A stretch of DNA of 64,000 nucleotides from Candidatus Latescibacterota bacterium (GTDB taxonomy: Bacteria > Krumholzibacteriota > Krumholzibacteriia > LZORAL124-64-63): positions 1 to 64,000 of the forward strand of contig JAUSBL010000065.1 of NCBI GenBank assembly GCA_030658975.1, read 5' to 3'. The notes beneath the pieces were generated by a model. The model saw only the letters and a list, made by a program, of their open reading frames with translations, did no database searches and had not been told where the DNA came from. Every line of letters begins with the position of its first letter. Position 1 is the first letter of the stretch. The position numbers and the translations under genes were made by a program. This document shows positions 1 through 8,102 of this stretch, piece after piece.

Positions 1-666
1 GCCGAGGGCGAAGCCCGGATCGCCGTCGGTGACGGTGGCCGTGACCCGGATCGCGTCGGTGTTCTTGAGGTAGTCGTCGGTATGGGCGAGGGTCGTGTTC
101 TCGATGAGCACTGCCGTGACCGAGGGCACGACCAGATCCACGATCACCTGGCCGTCGTCGGCGGTGATCCCGCCCAGGGGGTTGTTGTTCTGATCGCGGA
201 AGCTGAGAACCGTCAGGTCCAGATTGGTCGTGGCATGGTCCGGAGTGCCCACTGCGGTGAAGGTGACCCTGAACAGGTCATCGTCGGTGGTGCCGGTGCT
301 GCCACCCGCCAGCGAGGCGTCGATGATGGCGTGGCCGGCGGTGATGACCCGGGGAATGAACCACTGGGTGGAGGCGAAAGCGCCGCCGGCGGGCTTGGCG
401 AAATCGCTTGCGACGGCCGTGATCACGTCCGGATCCCAGGTCAGGTCGATCGAGTAGCCGTACACGGCGCCGTCGCCCGCGTAATGGACCACCACGGTAT
501 CCTTGTAGAGCCCGCCCGTGACGTCGGCCAGACTGATCATCTGGGGATCGGGGACGCAGGTGATGTTCTGGGCAAGGACGGGAGTCGCTGCGGCGAAGAT
601 CAGGAGGAGCCCCAGGCTGCCGCCCAACAGAATCGAGATCTTCGGGTGCGAATGCATTCCGGCCAT
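1..666 (-). CDS. Exported protein with cohesin-like domain, 3' end beyond the window
   Basis: This gene is not in the ORF track because it runs off the left edge. Read on the minus strand from the ATG at 666 it gives 222 open codons. A GAGG ribosome binding site lies 6 bases upstream of the ATG. The protein begins with a Sec signal peptide (hydrophobic core ILLGGSLGLLLIFAAA, probable cleavage after VLA). About 130 residues follow that resemble a cohesin-type beta-sandwich, with patterns such as VYGYSIDLTWDPDVI and DDDLFRVTFTAVG. After that comes VIVDLVVPSVTAVLIEN, which looks like the beginning of a second beta-rich domain. In FCB-type bacteria such proteins are often cell-surface or secreted and carry further Ig-like or CTD modules. 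The C-terminus is not visible, so the sorting signal is unknown. A second ATG at 657 is possible but has a poorer site. Confidence 0.75.
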   Translation of the reverse strand, partial: MAGMHSHPKISILLGGSLGLLLIFAAATPVLAQNITCVPDPQMISLADVTGGLYKDTVVVHYAGDGAVYGYSIDLTWDPDVITAVASDFAKPAGGAFASTQWFIPRVITAGHAIIDASLAGGSTGTTDDDLFRVTFTAVGTPDHATTNLDLTVLSFRDQNNNPLGGITADDGQVIVDLVVPSVTAVLIENTTLAHTDDYLKNTDAIRVTATVTDGDPGFALG

Positions 667-1238
667 GAAGAACCTCGCTTCGAAAGAGGATGCCAGCTGG
701 GCGAACCGTTCTTCATGCGTCACGGCACTGGCTGAGCAAGAGCCGACATCTATCACAGGTCGTTATGGGCGCCCATGAACTGGGGCGTCCGTCGGCTTGG
801 GTGATGGTTGAGAGGGATGGATGGATCGGTGAGCGAACCTTGAAATGCTGGAGGTGGACATCGAACGAGGGCGGCGTAAGGTCGGGGGGGCGTTGTAGGG
901 AATGGTAGCTCTGCGACGTCCTGCTCGGCTTGTTGTTTCGAACAGGATCAGGATACTGGAGGCAAGTGAGGCGGTTGATTTCGGGCAGGTGGAGGATCAC
1001 GATGGGCAGTTCGGGCCGAACCACGGCTGCCAGTGCGTTGTGAGCCCAATATCGATGACGGTCTTTGTGCCGATACTGTTTCAATGGATATCACTTCTCC
1101 TCTGCAACCCTCAGAGTTTCGAGAACATCTCCTCCCTTCGGTTCGGATGCCGATACGCGCCGTGATGCCGCTCTCCCCAGACATCACAAGTCGCAAGCGT
1201 TGAGAATCTATGTTGAAGTGTCCTGATTATCGATTAAC

Positions 1239-1252
1239 GAATATCGATATTC
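1239..1252. promoter_or_regulatory. Perfect 14-bp palindrome in AT-rich DNA
   Basis: GAATATCGATATTC is its own reverse complement. It sits inside the AT-rich part of the long gap upstream of the exported cohesin-like protein. Perfect palindromes of this size in intergenic AT-rich DNA are commonly operator sites for dimeric regulators. No particular regulator can be named. Confidence 0.35.
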
Positions 1253-1436
1253 ACTAGGCATTATAGCAGAATGGATCCCAGAATGTTGTTCCTTTTTCGA
1301 TAAACTCGGACGTATTTTGTTTTAATTATGCAACTTACGATTTTCAAGGTGTTAGGCATCGACAACTGCAGGCTTGTGACCTCCGTTTGACCTCGTGGTT
1401 CCCACAAGGTGGCCGGTTCTGGCCACAAACCTGCGG

Positions 1437-1511
1437 ACCTTCGTGACCAACGCCGCGGTGCTGCGCGCGGCGGACCGCCTGACGGGGCTGCTGCTCGACG
1501 AACTCGCTTGA
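1437..1511 (+). pseudogene. Possible 3' remnant of a lost plus-strand gene
   Basis: In frame with the TGA at 1509-1511 the plus strand reads TFVTNAAVLRAADRLTGLLLDELA. This is a plausible amphipathic C-terminal helix with GC-rich third codon positions like real genes in this window. Upstream of about 1430 the protein-like character fades into the AT-rich region and no start codon with a ribosome binding site is seen. I read it as a decayed or truncated gene end, but the parent family is not recognisable, and it could be chance in GC-rich DNA. Confidence 0.22.
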
Positions 1512-1514
1512 GAG

Positions 1515-2909
1515 TTAGGGCGCGCTCGCCGCGGGACGCATCCTCCCCCGGGCCAGCGAGGCGAAGATCCCGGCGCCGCAGAGCGCCGCGAAGACGAGGA
1601 ACGCCGTCCGCAGTCCCGCGATGAACTGGTCGTGGTTGGCGGGCGTGATCGGGACGCGCCCGACGTGCACCGCGATGATCAGGGTCACGATCCCCATCGA
1701 GAACATCTGCCCGAGCAGGCGCATGGTGCCGACCGTGCCCGAAGCGACGCCGTAGTGCCGGCGCTCGACGGATCCCATCACGGCGTTCATGTTGGGCGAC
1801 GAGAATAGACCGAATCCCAGACCGAGGATCACCAGGCTCGCGATCAGGTAGGGGATGCCCGTGTCCCGGCCCAGGCCGGCGAGCAGCGCGAGTCCGACCG
1901 TCACCAGACCCATCCCGACCGAGGCGACGATCCGGGGCTCCACCCGGTCCGACAGCCTCCCGGCGTAGAGCGACGTCAGCACCATGACGATCGGCTGCCA
2001 GACCAGGATGACGCCGGCGCCATCGGCGCCATATCCACGGGTGTACTGCAGGAACAGGCTCAGCATGAAGGAGACCGCATAGGTCGCGGCGTAGTTGATC
2101 AGGGCCGCCAGGTTGGAGAACGTGAAGGCCGGGTTGTGTCGGAAGAGCCGCAGGTCGAAGACCGGACTGGCCGTGCGGAGTTCCCGGCGCACGAACAGGA
2201 CCAGGCCCGCGATCCCCGCGGCGAGCAGCCAGACGCCGCGTCCGCCCGTCAGCTCGCTGAAGCCCAGCATGATCGCGACCAGCGCCGCGCCGTAGAGGAC
2301 CGCTCCCGGCAGGTCGAAGCGCTCCCCCCGCGACTCGGCCCATTCCCCCTTCAACCTCCGCAGCACGACCAGGATGATGAGGCCTCCCGCCGGGACGTTC
2401 ACGTAGAAGACGCTGCGCCAGCCGAGGTGCTGCACCAGGATGCCGCCCAGGAAGGGGCCGGCCGCGAGGCCCGCGTAGACCGCGGCCACGTTGATCCCGA
2501 GCACCCGTCCGCGCTCGCGGTCCGGGAAGACGGAGGTGAGGATGGCGATGCCGGTGCCGAAGATCATGGCGCTGCCGATCCCCTGCAGGGCCCGGCCAAC
2601 GACCAGCATCGCGGCGGAACCGGACGCGCCGCACCAGAGCGAAAAGACGGTGAAGATCGCGATGCCCAGGACGAAGACCCGCTTGCGGCCGTGGATGTCG
2701 GCCAACCTGCCGAACGGGACGAGGAAGACGGCCGCCGACAGCAGGAACGCCGTCATCATCCAGCTCAGGTACACGGCGTCGATCGCGAACTCCCGGCCGA
2801 TTTCGGGCAGCGCCATCCCGATCGCCGACGCCATGAAGGGCGTGAGGAACGAGGAGATGGTGAAGACGAGCAGCGCTGCGCGCTTGGCCGGCGAATCGAG
2901 AATCCCCAT
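1515..2909 (-). CDS. MFS transporter, DHA2 (EmrB/QacA-like) drug exporter family
   Basis: A 464-residue inner-membrane protein with about 14 hydrophobic segments, the size and topology of the DHA2 branch of the major facilitator superfamily. These proteins use the proton gradient to export drugs or other amphiphiles. The family signature between helices 2 and 3 is clear at residues 67-77 (GRLADIHGRKR). The helix-5 region GIGSAMIFGTGIAILTSVFP resembles motif C of exporters. The ATG at 2909 begins MGILDSPAKRAALL and lies 25 bases after the end of the MBL-fold hydrolase gene on the same strand, so the two are probably co-transcribed. The substrate cannot be told from sequence. Confidence 0.88.
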   Translation of the reverse strand: MGILDSPAKRAALLVFTISSFLTPFMASAIGMALPEIGREFAIDAVYLSWMMTAFLLSAAVFLVPFGRLADIHGRKRVFVLGIAIFTVFSLWCGASGSAAMLVVGRALQGIGSAMIFGTGIAILTSVFPDRERGRVLGINVAAVYAGLAAGPFLGGILVQHLGWRSVFYVNVPAGGLIILVVLRRLKGEWAESRGERFDLPGAVLYGAALVAIMLGFSELTGGRGVWLLAAGIAGLVLFVRRELRTASPVFDLRLFRHNPAFTFSNLAALINYAATYAVSFMLSLFLQYTRGYGADGAGVILVWQPIVMVLTSLYAGRLSDRVEPRIVASVGMGLVTVGLALLAGLGRDTGIPYLIASLVILGLGFGLFSSPNMNAVMGSVERRHYGVASGTVGTMRLLGQMFSMGIVTLIIAVHVGRVPITPANHDQFIAGLRTAFLVFAALCGAGIFASLARGRMRPAASAP

Positions 2910-2934
2910 ATCGCCTCTCCCGCGGTCGCGGACG

Positions 2935-3849
2935 TCAACGGGCCGGCGTGCCGGACGCTTCGAGATAGCCGAGCATGCCCTCGAGCGTGTTGCGCAGGAA
3001 GTCGGCCTCGCGTTCGCGCAGGTCGTCCTCGAGATCCGCCATGGTCGCGAACCAGGGGTCGGCGTCGGTCAGCCGGCGCAGCGCCGCGGCCTGCAGCTGC
3101 GGTGACCAGGTCGGACCGTGAATGGCACGCACTTCGTCGAGCACCGTGGTCCACAACAGCAACTGGCCGCGCGCCGCCGCGAGGAAGCGGCCGGGCTCTA
3201 CGCACACGCCGTAGTGGCCCCAGGCCAGGCGCGCCGGCGCCGGATCGAGCGTGAGCAGCAGATCGAGCGACCGCAGCGCCGTCGGGAGGTGGAAGCGCGG
3301 CGGTGTGGCCGGCCGCAGGTAGGGCGTGCCTCCGCGCGTCGGGCAGGTCATGCCCGCCGCCTCGCCCACGAACAGCGTCCCGTCGTCGAGATAGCACTGG
3401 TGATGGGCGGCGTGGCCGGGCGTGTGGTAGGTGCGGATGCCCAGCGGCTCCAGCGACGACGGCGGGTCGATGCGATCGGCCGGCACCGGCAGCGGCCGCC
3501 CGAAGAGCGGCGCCAGATCGCGCAGCACCTGCAGCGAACCCTCCCACAACCGCTGCGGATCGATGAGGTGGCGCGCCGCCTCCTCCCAGACCACGACGCG
3601 CGCCTCCGGGAAGTCCGCCGCGAGGTGCCCGGCGCCGCCGCCGTGGTCGAGGTGGACGTGCGTCAGCAGGATCCGGTCCAGGCGCGCCACGCCGTGGCGG
3701 CGCAGCTCCGCCGTCAGGTGCGGGATCGTGCTCGCGGGACCGGGGTCCACGACGTAGGTCTCGTCGCCGCGCCGGCGCAGCCAGCAGCTGATGAACTTGC
3801 GGTAGCCGCGACGCGGCTGGTCCAGGTCGATGAGGGTCAGGTCGTCCAT
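2935..3849 (-). CDS. MBL-fold metallo-hydrolase
   Basis: A 304-residue soluble protein of the metallo-beta-lactamase superfamily. The zinc-binding signature THVHLDH is at residues 63-69, the next histidine is in TPGH at 143-146, and a later conserved histidine is in AWGHYG. The usual bridging aspartate after the TPGH strand appears to be replaced, since the position reads VGEAAG near residue 163. It may use glutamate or a single metal. The C-terminal half is helical, as in glyoxalase II-like or lactonase-like members. The gene lies between a LON-domain gene upstream and the MFS exporter downstream with short gaps, suggesting one operon. The substrate is unknown. Confidence 0.85.
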   Translation of the reverse strand: MDDLTLIDLDQPRRGYRKFISCWLRRRGDETYVVDPGPASTIPHLTAELRRHGVARLDRILLTHVHLDHGGGAGHLAADFPEARVVVWEEAARHLIDPQRLWEGSLQVLRDLAPLFGRPLPVPADRIDPPSSLEPLGIRTYHTPGHAAHHQCYLDDGTLFVGEAAGMTCPTRGGTPYLRPATPPRFHLPTALRSLDLLLTLDPAPARLAWGHYGVCVEPGRFLAAARGQLLLWTTVLDEVRAIHGPTWSPQLQAAALRRLTDADPWFATMADLEDDLREREADFLRNTLEGMLGYLEASGTPAR

Positions 3850-3865
3850 GGGGCTCCCGGGGCGC

Positions 3866-4474
3866 TCAGGCTTCGGCCGCGTCGGCGAGCCCGTCGAGCC
3901 AGGTCAGGGCCGCCTCGGCCCGGCGGGTGACGTGCCGCTCGGCCAGGGCCCACGCCTTGCGCTCGCGCGACAGCGGCAGGTGCTGGAAGAGGAGATCGGC
4001 GAGCAGCCCGGTGTCCAGGCCGTCGGAGAGCTGCACGCCGGGGAGCATGCGCGCGGCGACCGCGTCGCGCAGCCGCGGGGCCAGGGCCGCGTCACGAGCC
4101 GGCTCTCCGGGCTCGTCGTCCAGGACTGCGGCGTGGACTCGGCGGTAGAGTCGGTCGCTCGGCGCTTCTTCGATGCGCAGACGGTCGAGTCCCAGCAGCC
4201 AGATCAGGTAGCGGCCGTCGTCGAGCCGGCGGTGGCTGACGATCTCGCCCAGGCCGGCCACCGGCAGCACCGCCGGCCCCTCGCGCCGCGGGGTGCCGGC
4301 GGGGTCCAGGCAGCCGAGCGCCAGGCGCCCGGCGGTGTCCAGCAGGTCGCCGACCATCTGCAGGTACCGCGGCTCGAAGACGTGCAAAGGGACCAGGGCG
4401 CCCGGGAACAGGAAGGCGTCCGGCAGCGGGAACAGGGGCAGGCCCGTGATCCGGCGCAGGTCGGGTGCGGTCAT
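3866..4474 (-). CDS. LON substrate-binding (N-terminal) domain protein
   Basis: The ORF track extends this frame to 4678, but the first 68 residues are an antisense shadow of dnaB. The real start is the ATG at 4474 (MTAPDLRRITG), preceded by AGAGGA. The 202-residue protein has the stand-alone LON N-terminal domain. LPLFPLPDAFLFPGALVPLHVFEPRYLQM... at the N-terminus is the family hallmark, followed by a helical C-terminal part. Such proteins lack the AAA+ and protease domains of Lon; their role is unclear, perhaps binding unfolded proteins. It follows dnaB by 34 bases on the same strand. Confidence 0.85.
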   Translation of the reverse strand: MTAPDLRRITGLPLFPLPDAFLFPGALVPLHVFEPRYLQMVGDLLDTAGRLALGCLDPAGTPRREGPAVLPVAGLGEIVSHRRLDDGRYLIWLLGLDRLRIEEAPSDRLYRRVHAAVLDDEPGEPARDAALAPRLRDAVAARMLPGVQLSDGLDTGLLADLLFQHLPLSRERKAWALAERHVTRRAEAALTWLDGLADAAEA

Positions 4475-4508
4475 CTCGTCGGTATCCTCTGCGGTCCACC
4501 CGCCTCGC

Positions 4509-5873
4509 TCAGTGCTGCAGGTCGGCGAAACGCGTGAACGACTTGTGGAAGTGCAGGTCGAACTGGCCGATGGGTCCGTTGCGCTGCTTGCCGACGATGA
4601 CCGTCGCCTTGTTGCGCACGGACTCGTCGTCCGGTTTGTAGTACTCCTCACGATAGATGAACATGACCACGTCGGCATCCTGCTCGATGGATCCCGACTC
4701 GCGCAGGTCCGAGAGCATGGGCTTGTGGTCGCCGCGCGACTCGACGGCGCGCGAGAGCTGGCTGAGGGCCATGACGGGCACGTCGAGGTCCTTGGCCATG
4801 CCCTTGAGGTTGCGGCTGATCTGCGAGATCTCCTGCTGGCGGTTCTCGGCGCGCGAGGTGGAGGACATCAGCTGCATGTAGTCCACGATGATCAGGCCGA
4901 CGTCGTGCTGCTGCTTGAGCCGGCGCGCCTTGGCCTTCATCTCGAGCACGCCGATGCCGCTGGAGTCGTCGATGAAGATGGGCGCCTCGGACAGGCGGCT
5001 GCAGGCCTCGGTCAGCTTGGGCCACTGCTCCGACTTGATCTGCCCCTTGCGCAGCTCGTGGTTGTTGAAGCCCCCGCTGGCGCAGATCATGCGCATGACG
5101 AGCTGCTCCTTGGCCATCTCCAGGCTGAAGATCGCGACCGGCACCTTGTCCTTCACCGCGGCGCTGTAGGCGACGTTCAGCGCCAGCGCCGTCTTGCCCA
5201 TCGACGGCCGCGCCGCCAGCACGATCAGGTCGCCGCGCTGCAGGCCGGCGGTCATGCGGTCGAACTCCACGAAGCCGGTGGACAGCCCCGTGATGTCGCT
5301 CTTGGAACGCGAGGCCTCGTCGATGCGCCGGAAGGCCTCCGGCACCACGTCGCGCACCGAGGCGAAGGCCTGCGTCTCGCGGCTCTCGGCGATGGAGTAG
5401 ATGCGCGTCTGGGCGCGGTCGAGGATGGTGTCGGTCTCCTCGCGGGCGGCGAAGGCGTCGGTGGTGATCTCGCCCGAGACGTGGATCAGCCCCCTGAGCA
5501 CCGCCTTGTCGCGCACGATGCGCCCGTGGTAGGCGACGTTCGCGGCCGTGGCGGTCGCGGCCAGGATGTCGGCGAGGTAGTCGTTGCCGCCGCACTTGAG
5601 CAGCTCGCCGCGGCGCTCCAGCTCCTCGGCGACCGTGATGCCGTCGATGGCCTGGTCGTTCTCGTAGAGGTCGCACATGACCCCGAAGATGATCCGGTGC
5701 TCGCGGCGGTAGAAGTCGTCGGCGCGGATCGATTCGAGCGCCACTCCCAGCGCGTCGCGGTCGAGCATGACCGCGCCGAGGATGGCGCGTTCGGCGTCGA
5801 GGTTCTGCGGCGGCTGCCGGGTCTCCGCGGCGCGGCGCATATCGTGGGGCAGGGGGCTCAGTTCGGGTTCCAC
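4509..5873 (-). CDS. dnaB: Replicative DNA helicase DnaB
   Basis: DnaB is the hexameric 5'-3' helicase that opens the replication fork and recruits primase. The protein has an N-terminal helical domain (PPQNLDAERAILGAVMLDRDAL) and a RecA-like C-terminal domain. The Walker A motif is RPSMGKTA, about residue 215-222. The Walker B region is LIIVDYMQLM and a later conserved segment is LSDLRESGSIEQDADVVMFIYR. There is no intein. The ORF track begins at 6128, but the region before residue 86 is low-complexity. The GTG at 5873 has a GAGGA site 8 bases upstream, giving 454 residues as expected for the family. The in-frame ATG at 5840 has no ribosome binding site. A cluster of DnaA-box-like sites lies just upstream. 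Confidence 0.95.
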   Translation of the reverse strand: MEPELSPLPHDMRRAAETRQPPQNLDAERAILGAVMLDRDALGVALESIRADDFYRREHRIIFGVMCDLYENDQAIDGITVAEELERRGELLKCGGNDYLADILAATATAANVAYHGRIVRDKAVLRGLIHVSGEITTDAFAAREETDTILDRAQTRIYSIAESRETQAFASVRDVVPEAFRRIDEASRSKSDITGLSTGFVEFDRMTAGLQRGDLIVLAARPSMGKTALALNVAYSAAVKDKVPVAIFSLEMAKEQLVMRMICASGGFNNHELRKGQIKSEQWPKLTEACSRLSEAPIFIDDSSGIGVLEMKAKARRLKQQHDVGLIIVDYMQLMSSTSRAENRQQEISQISRNLKGMAKDLDVPVMALSQLSRAVESRGDHKPMLSDLRESGSIEQDADVVMFIYREEYYKPDDESVRNKATVIVGKQRNGPIGQFDLHFHKSFTRFADLQH

Positions 5874-5990
5874 GGGACCGTTCCTCGGGGCTCGATGTGA
5901 CGGGGCGAGGCGAAGACGAACATTGTAAGCGATGCCCGCGACCCGAGACAGACCGACTTCGCGGCGACGCCCGATTCCTGGGGACCGGAC

Positions 5991-6250
5991 GTGCACAAAC
6001 CCGTGGACAAGCCGGTGGACGGGCGGTGGATGGGTGGTGGACGGCGCCGCTGCGCCCGGCCGCCGGCCGCCGGTCCGGCGAGCGCCTCGGGACAACGCCG
6101 GGATAACGCCTGGACATACTGTGGACAAGTCGCGGCCGAGGTGGATAAGCTGGGCGACGGCAGGCGGGCGGCGGCCTCAAGCGCTTCCGGACCAACGCCT
6201 TGACGATCCACAACCCAACTGAGGCGGCCCCCATGCCCGACGGTGGACAA
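5991..6250. promoter_or_regulatory. Cluster of DnaA-box-like sites upstream of dnaB
   Basis: The gap between dnaB and the divergent methyltransferase (5874-6232) holds no gene but a repeated GTGGAY motif, all in one orientation. TGTGGACAA at 6120-6128 is the complement of TTGTCCACA, the DnaA box of high-GC actinobacteria. CGTGGACAA (6002-6010), GGTGGATAA (6140-6148) and GGTGGACAA (6242-6250, inside the next gene) differ from known boxes at one end base. Weaker copies at 6014, 6025 and 6036 follow 6002 at 11-12 base intervals, about one helical turn. That pattern suits cooperative DnaA binding. No AT-rich unwinding region is seen, so a DnaA-responsive control or titration site is more likely than a full origin. 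Confidence 0.45.
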
Positions 6251-7114
6251 CTCCGCGAAACCTGGGCCCGGATCGCCGCCGATCCGCGTCCTGCGCGACC
6301 CTGGCGGGACGGCGCCGCCTTCCCCTGGGCCGACCCGGTCTTCAGCGAACGCATGCTGCGCCTGCACCTGGACCAGTCGACGCACATGGCGAGCCGGAGC
6401 CTGCCGGTGATCCGCGCGCACGTCGGCTGGCTGGAGGACCGGCTGGCCGAGGCGTTCGGCGACGCCGCGCCGCGCCGCGTGCTGGACGTCGCCTGCGGGC
6501 CCGGCCTGTACTGCCACGAGCTGGCCCGCCGCGGGCACCGCGCCTGGGGCTGCGACGTGGCGCCGGCGGCGCTGCGGCACGCGCGCGAGGCCGCTGCGTC
6601 CGAGGGACTGGCCTGCGGATTCCACGCCGCCGATCTCGAGGACCCGGACGCGCCGCTGCCCCCGGACATCACCGACCTCGACGCGGTGACGCTCTGGTAC
6701 GGCGAGGTCCACGCCCACCCGCCCGGCGCGATGCTCGCCGCCCTGACCGCCCTCGCCGCACGCCTGCGCCCCGGCGGCCTGATGATCCTGGAGTACCAGC
6801 CCTGGGAACTCTACCCGCGCGAGGACCTGCTGGAGTGGCGGGCCTGCGAAGGCTCGCCCTTCGCCGACGGCCCGCACTTCTGGCTGCAGGAGTACCACTG
6901 GGACGAAGCGTCGCAGTCCGAGATCAACGTCCACTGGATCGTGGACCCCGCGACGGGCGCAGCAAAGCGCTACGCGCAGAGCGGGCGCGCCTGGCGGGAC
7001 GAGGACCTCGCGGGGCTGTGCGCGGCCGCCGGCCTCGTCGGCGGCGTCTTCCTGCCGCCGGTCACCGGCGTGGACGCCCGCCACGAGTTCGCGATGCTGA
7101 TCTCACGGCGGTGA
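6233..7114 (+). CDS. Class I SAM-dependent methyltransferase
   Basis: A 293-residue protein with the Rossmann-type SAM-binding motif RVLDVACGPGLYCHELARRGH near residues 79-99, an acidic residue after the next strand (WGCDVAPAALRHA) and RLRPGGLMILEYQ as the late motif. The track starts at a TTG at 6200, but the ATG at 6233 has GAGG 8 bases upstream and is preferred. The gene is divergent from dnaB and its end is 4 bases from the end of the udg gene on the opposite strand. The substrate is unknown. The N-terminal 70 residues and the C-terminal YHWDEASQSEINVHWIVD segment resemble small-molecule methyltransferases, not rRNA enzymes. Confidence 0.82.
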   Translation: MPDGGQLRETWARIAADPRPARPWRDGAAFPWADPVFSERMLRLHLDQSTHMASRSLPVIRAHVGWLEDRLAEAFGDAAPRRVLDVACGPGLYCHELARRGHRAWGCDVAPAALRHAREAAASEGLACGFHAADLEDPDAPLPPDITDLDAVTLWYGEVHAHPPGAMLAALTALAARLRPGGLMILEYQPWELYPREDLLEWRACEGSPFADGPHFWLQEYHWDEASQSEINVHWIVDPATGAAKRYAQSGRAWRDEDLAGLCAAAGLVGGVFLPPVTGVDARHEFAMLISRR

Positions 7115-7118
7115 AGGG

Positions 7119-8102
7119 TCAGGAGGCGTCGGCGAGCAGCGCGTCGTGCAGGGCGCGCAGCTTGCGCACGTCCTCCCACGTGTCGCGCTTCCAGTGCGGG
7201 TTGCGCAGCAGCGCGGCCGGATGGAAGGTCGCCAGCACGGGGATGCCCTGGTAGAAGTGCACGGTCTCGCGCAGCGAACGCAGGCTGGCGCGGGTGTCCA
7301 GCAGCGTCATCGCCGCGTGGCGGCCGAGGCAGCAGATCAGGTGCGGCTGGATGATCGCGAGCTGCCGGCGCAGGAAGGGTTCGCAGGCGTCGGCCTCGTC
7401 GCGCTCGGGATCGCGGTTCTCGGGCGGACGGCACTTCAGGATGTTGCAGATGTAGACCTCGTCGCGCTCGAAGCGGATGGCGCGCAGGATGTCGGTGAGC
7501 AGCTGACCGGCGCGGCCGACGAACGGCAGCCCCTGCTCGTCCTCGTTGCGCCCGGGCGCCTCGCCGATGAACAGCACGCGCGCGTCGGGATTGCCGCTGC
7601 CGAAAACCGTCTGGGTGCGCGTGGGGTGCAGCTTGCAGGCCGTGCAGACGGCCACCTCGGCGGCCAGGCTCTCCAGCGCCAGACGTTTCGACACCGGGGC
7701 GGGCGCGGCCGGCGGCCCATCCGGAGTCGCGGCCGGCGCCGCGGCGAACAGATCCGGCGCAGCGGGCGCCGCCGCGACCGGCGCCACCGGACGATTGCGG
7801 ATCTGCGTCAGCGTCTCGCGCACGAAGCGCTCGCACTCGGCGCGGAATTCCCGCTCGCGGGCCGACTTCGCCGCCGCGGCAGCGTCCGCCTCCGGCCCGC
7901 CGGCAGCGGTGGCGGCCGCGGGCGGCGTGAGCGCGGCCGGCGTCGCGGCCTCGACGGGCGTCGCGGGAGGATCGGCCAGGGTCGCCGCCGCGGCCGCGGC
8001 GACGGGCCCCTCGTCGAAGTACCAGGCGGTGCCGTCCTGCTGCTGCTGGTCGAGGTAGCGGGCCAGGTCGGCGGCCAGGCGCCCGGGGCTGTCCTGGGTC
8101 AT
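7119..8102 (-). CDS. Uracil-DNA glycosylase, family 4/5 (iron-sulfur type), with Ala/Pro-rich N-terminal extension
   Basis: This enzyme removes uracil from DNA to start base excision repair. The C-terminal 200 residues carry the family signature: [10 protein letters not shown] with two cysteines of a 4Fe-4S cluster, [20 protein letters not shown] at the active site, [12 protein letters not shown] with a further pair of cysteines, and [11 protein letters not shown]. The ORF track frame to 9695 runs antisense or out of frame through coaBC. The real start is the ATG at 8102, whose ATGA overlaps the coaBC stop, giving 327 residues and translational coupling. Residues 30-125 are an unusual Ala/Pro-rich, probably disordered linker after a short N-terminal helix ([21 protein letters not shown]). 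That makes the protein about 100 residues longer than the bare catalytic domain. Confidence 0.92.
   Translation of the reverse strand: MTQDSPGRLAADLARYLDQQQQDGTAWYFDEGPVAAAAAATLADPPATPVEAATPAALTPPAAATAAGGPEADAAAAAKSAREREFRAECERFVRETLTQIRNRPVAPVAAAPAAPDLFAAAPAATPDGPPAAPAPVSKRLALESLAAEVAVCTACKLHPTRTQTVFGSGNPDARVLFIGEAPGRNEDEQGLPFVGRAGQLLTDILRAIRFERDEVYICNILKCRPPENRDPERDEADACEPFLRRQLAIIQPHLICCLGRHAAMTLLDTRASLRSLRETVHFYQGIPVLATFHPAALLRNPHWKRDTWEDVRKLRALHDALLADAS

Larger units (their letters stand above)
667..1514. other. Long intergenic region, partly AT-rich
   Basis: These 848 bases lie between two minus-strand genes. Every ORF-track line here (for example 713-1084 and 948-1196) has low-complexity, non-protein-like translation, so I accept none. 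The stretch from about 1200 to 1370 is clearly AT-rich against a roughly 70% GC background. It contains a perfect 14-base palindrome and probably holds the promoter of the exported protein that starts at 666. The last part, 1437-1511, reads like the tail of a lost plus-strand gene. Confidence 0.6.

Noticed and set aside
713-1084. Minus-strand ORF of 123 aa in the first gap
   Set aside because: Translation is rich in His, Pro, Arg and Ser with no domain-like pattern or ribosome binding site.
5874-6232. Complete replication origin
   Set aside because: DnaA-box-like sites are present, but no AT-rich unwinding stretch, dnaA or dnaN is seen, so only a DnaA-site cluster is claimed.
4648-6672. Minus-strand ORF of 674 aa over dnaB
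   Set aside because: Arg/Pro/Ala-rich out-of-frame shadow of dnaB and its GC-rich leader.
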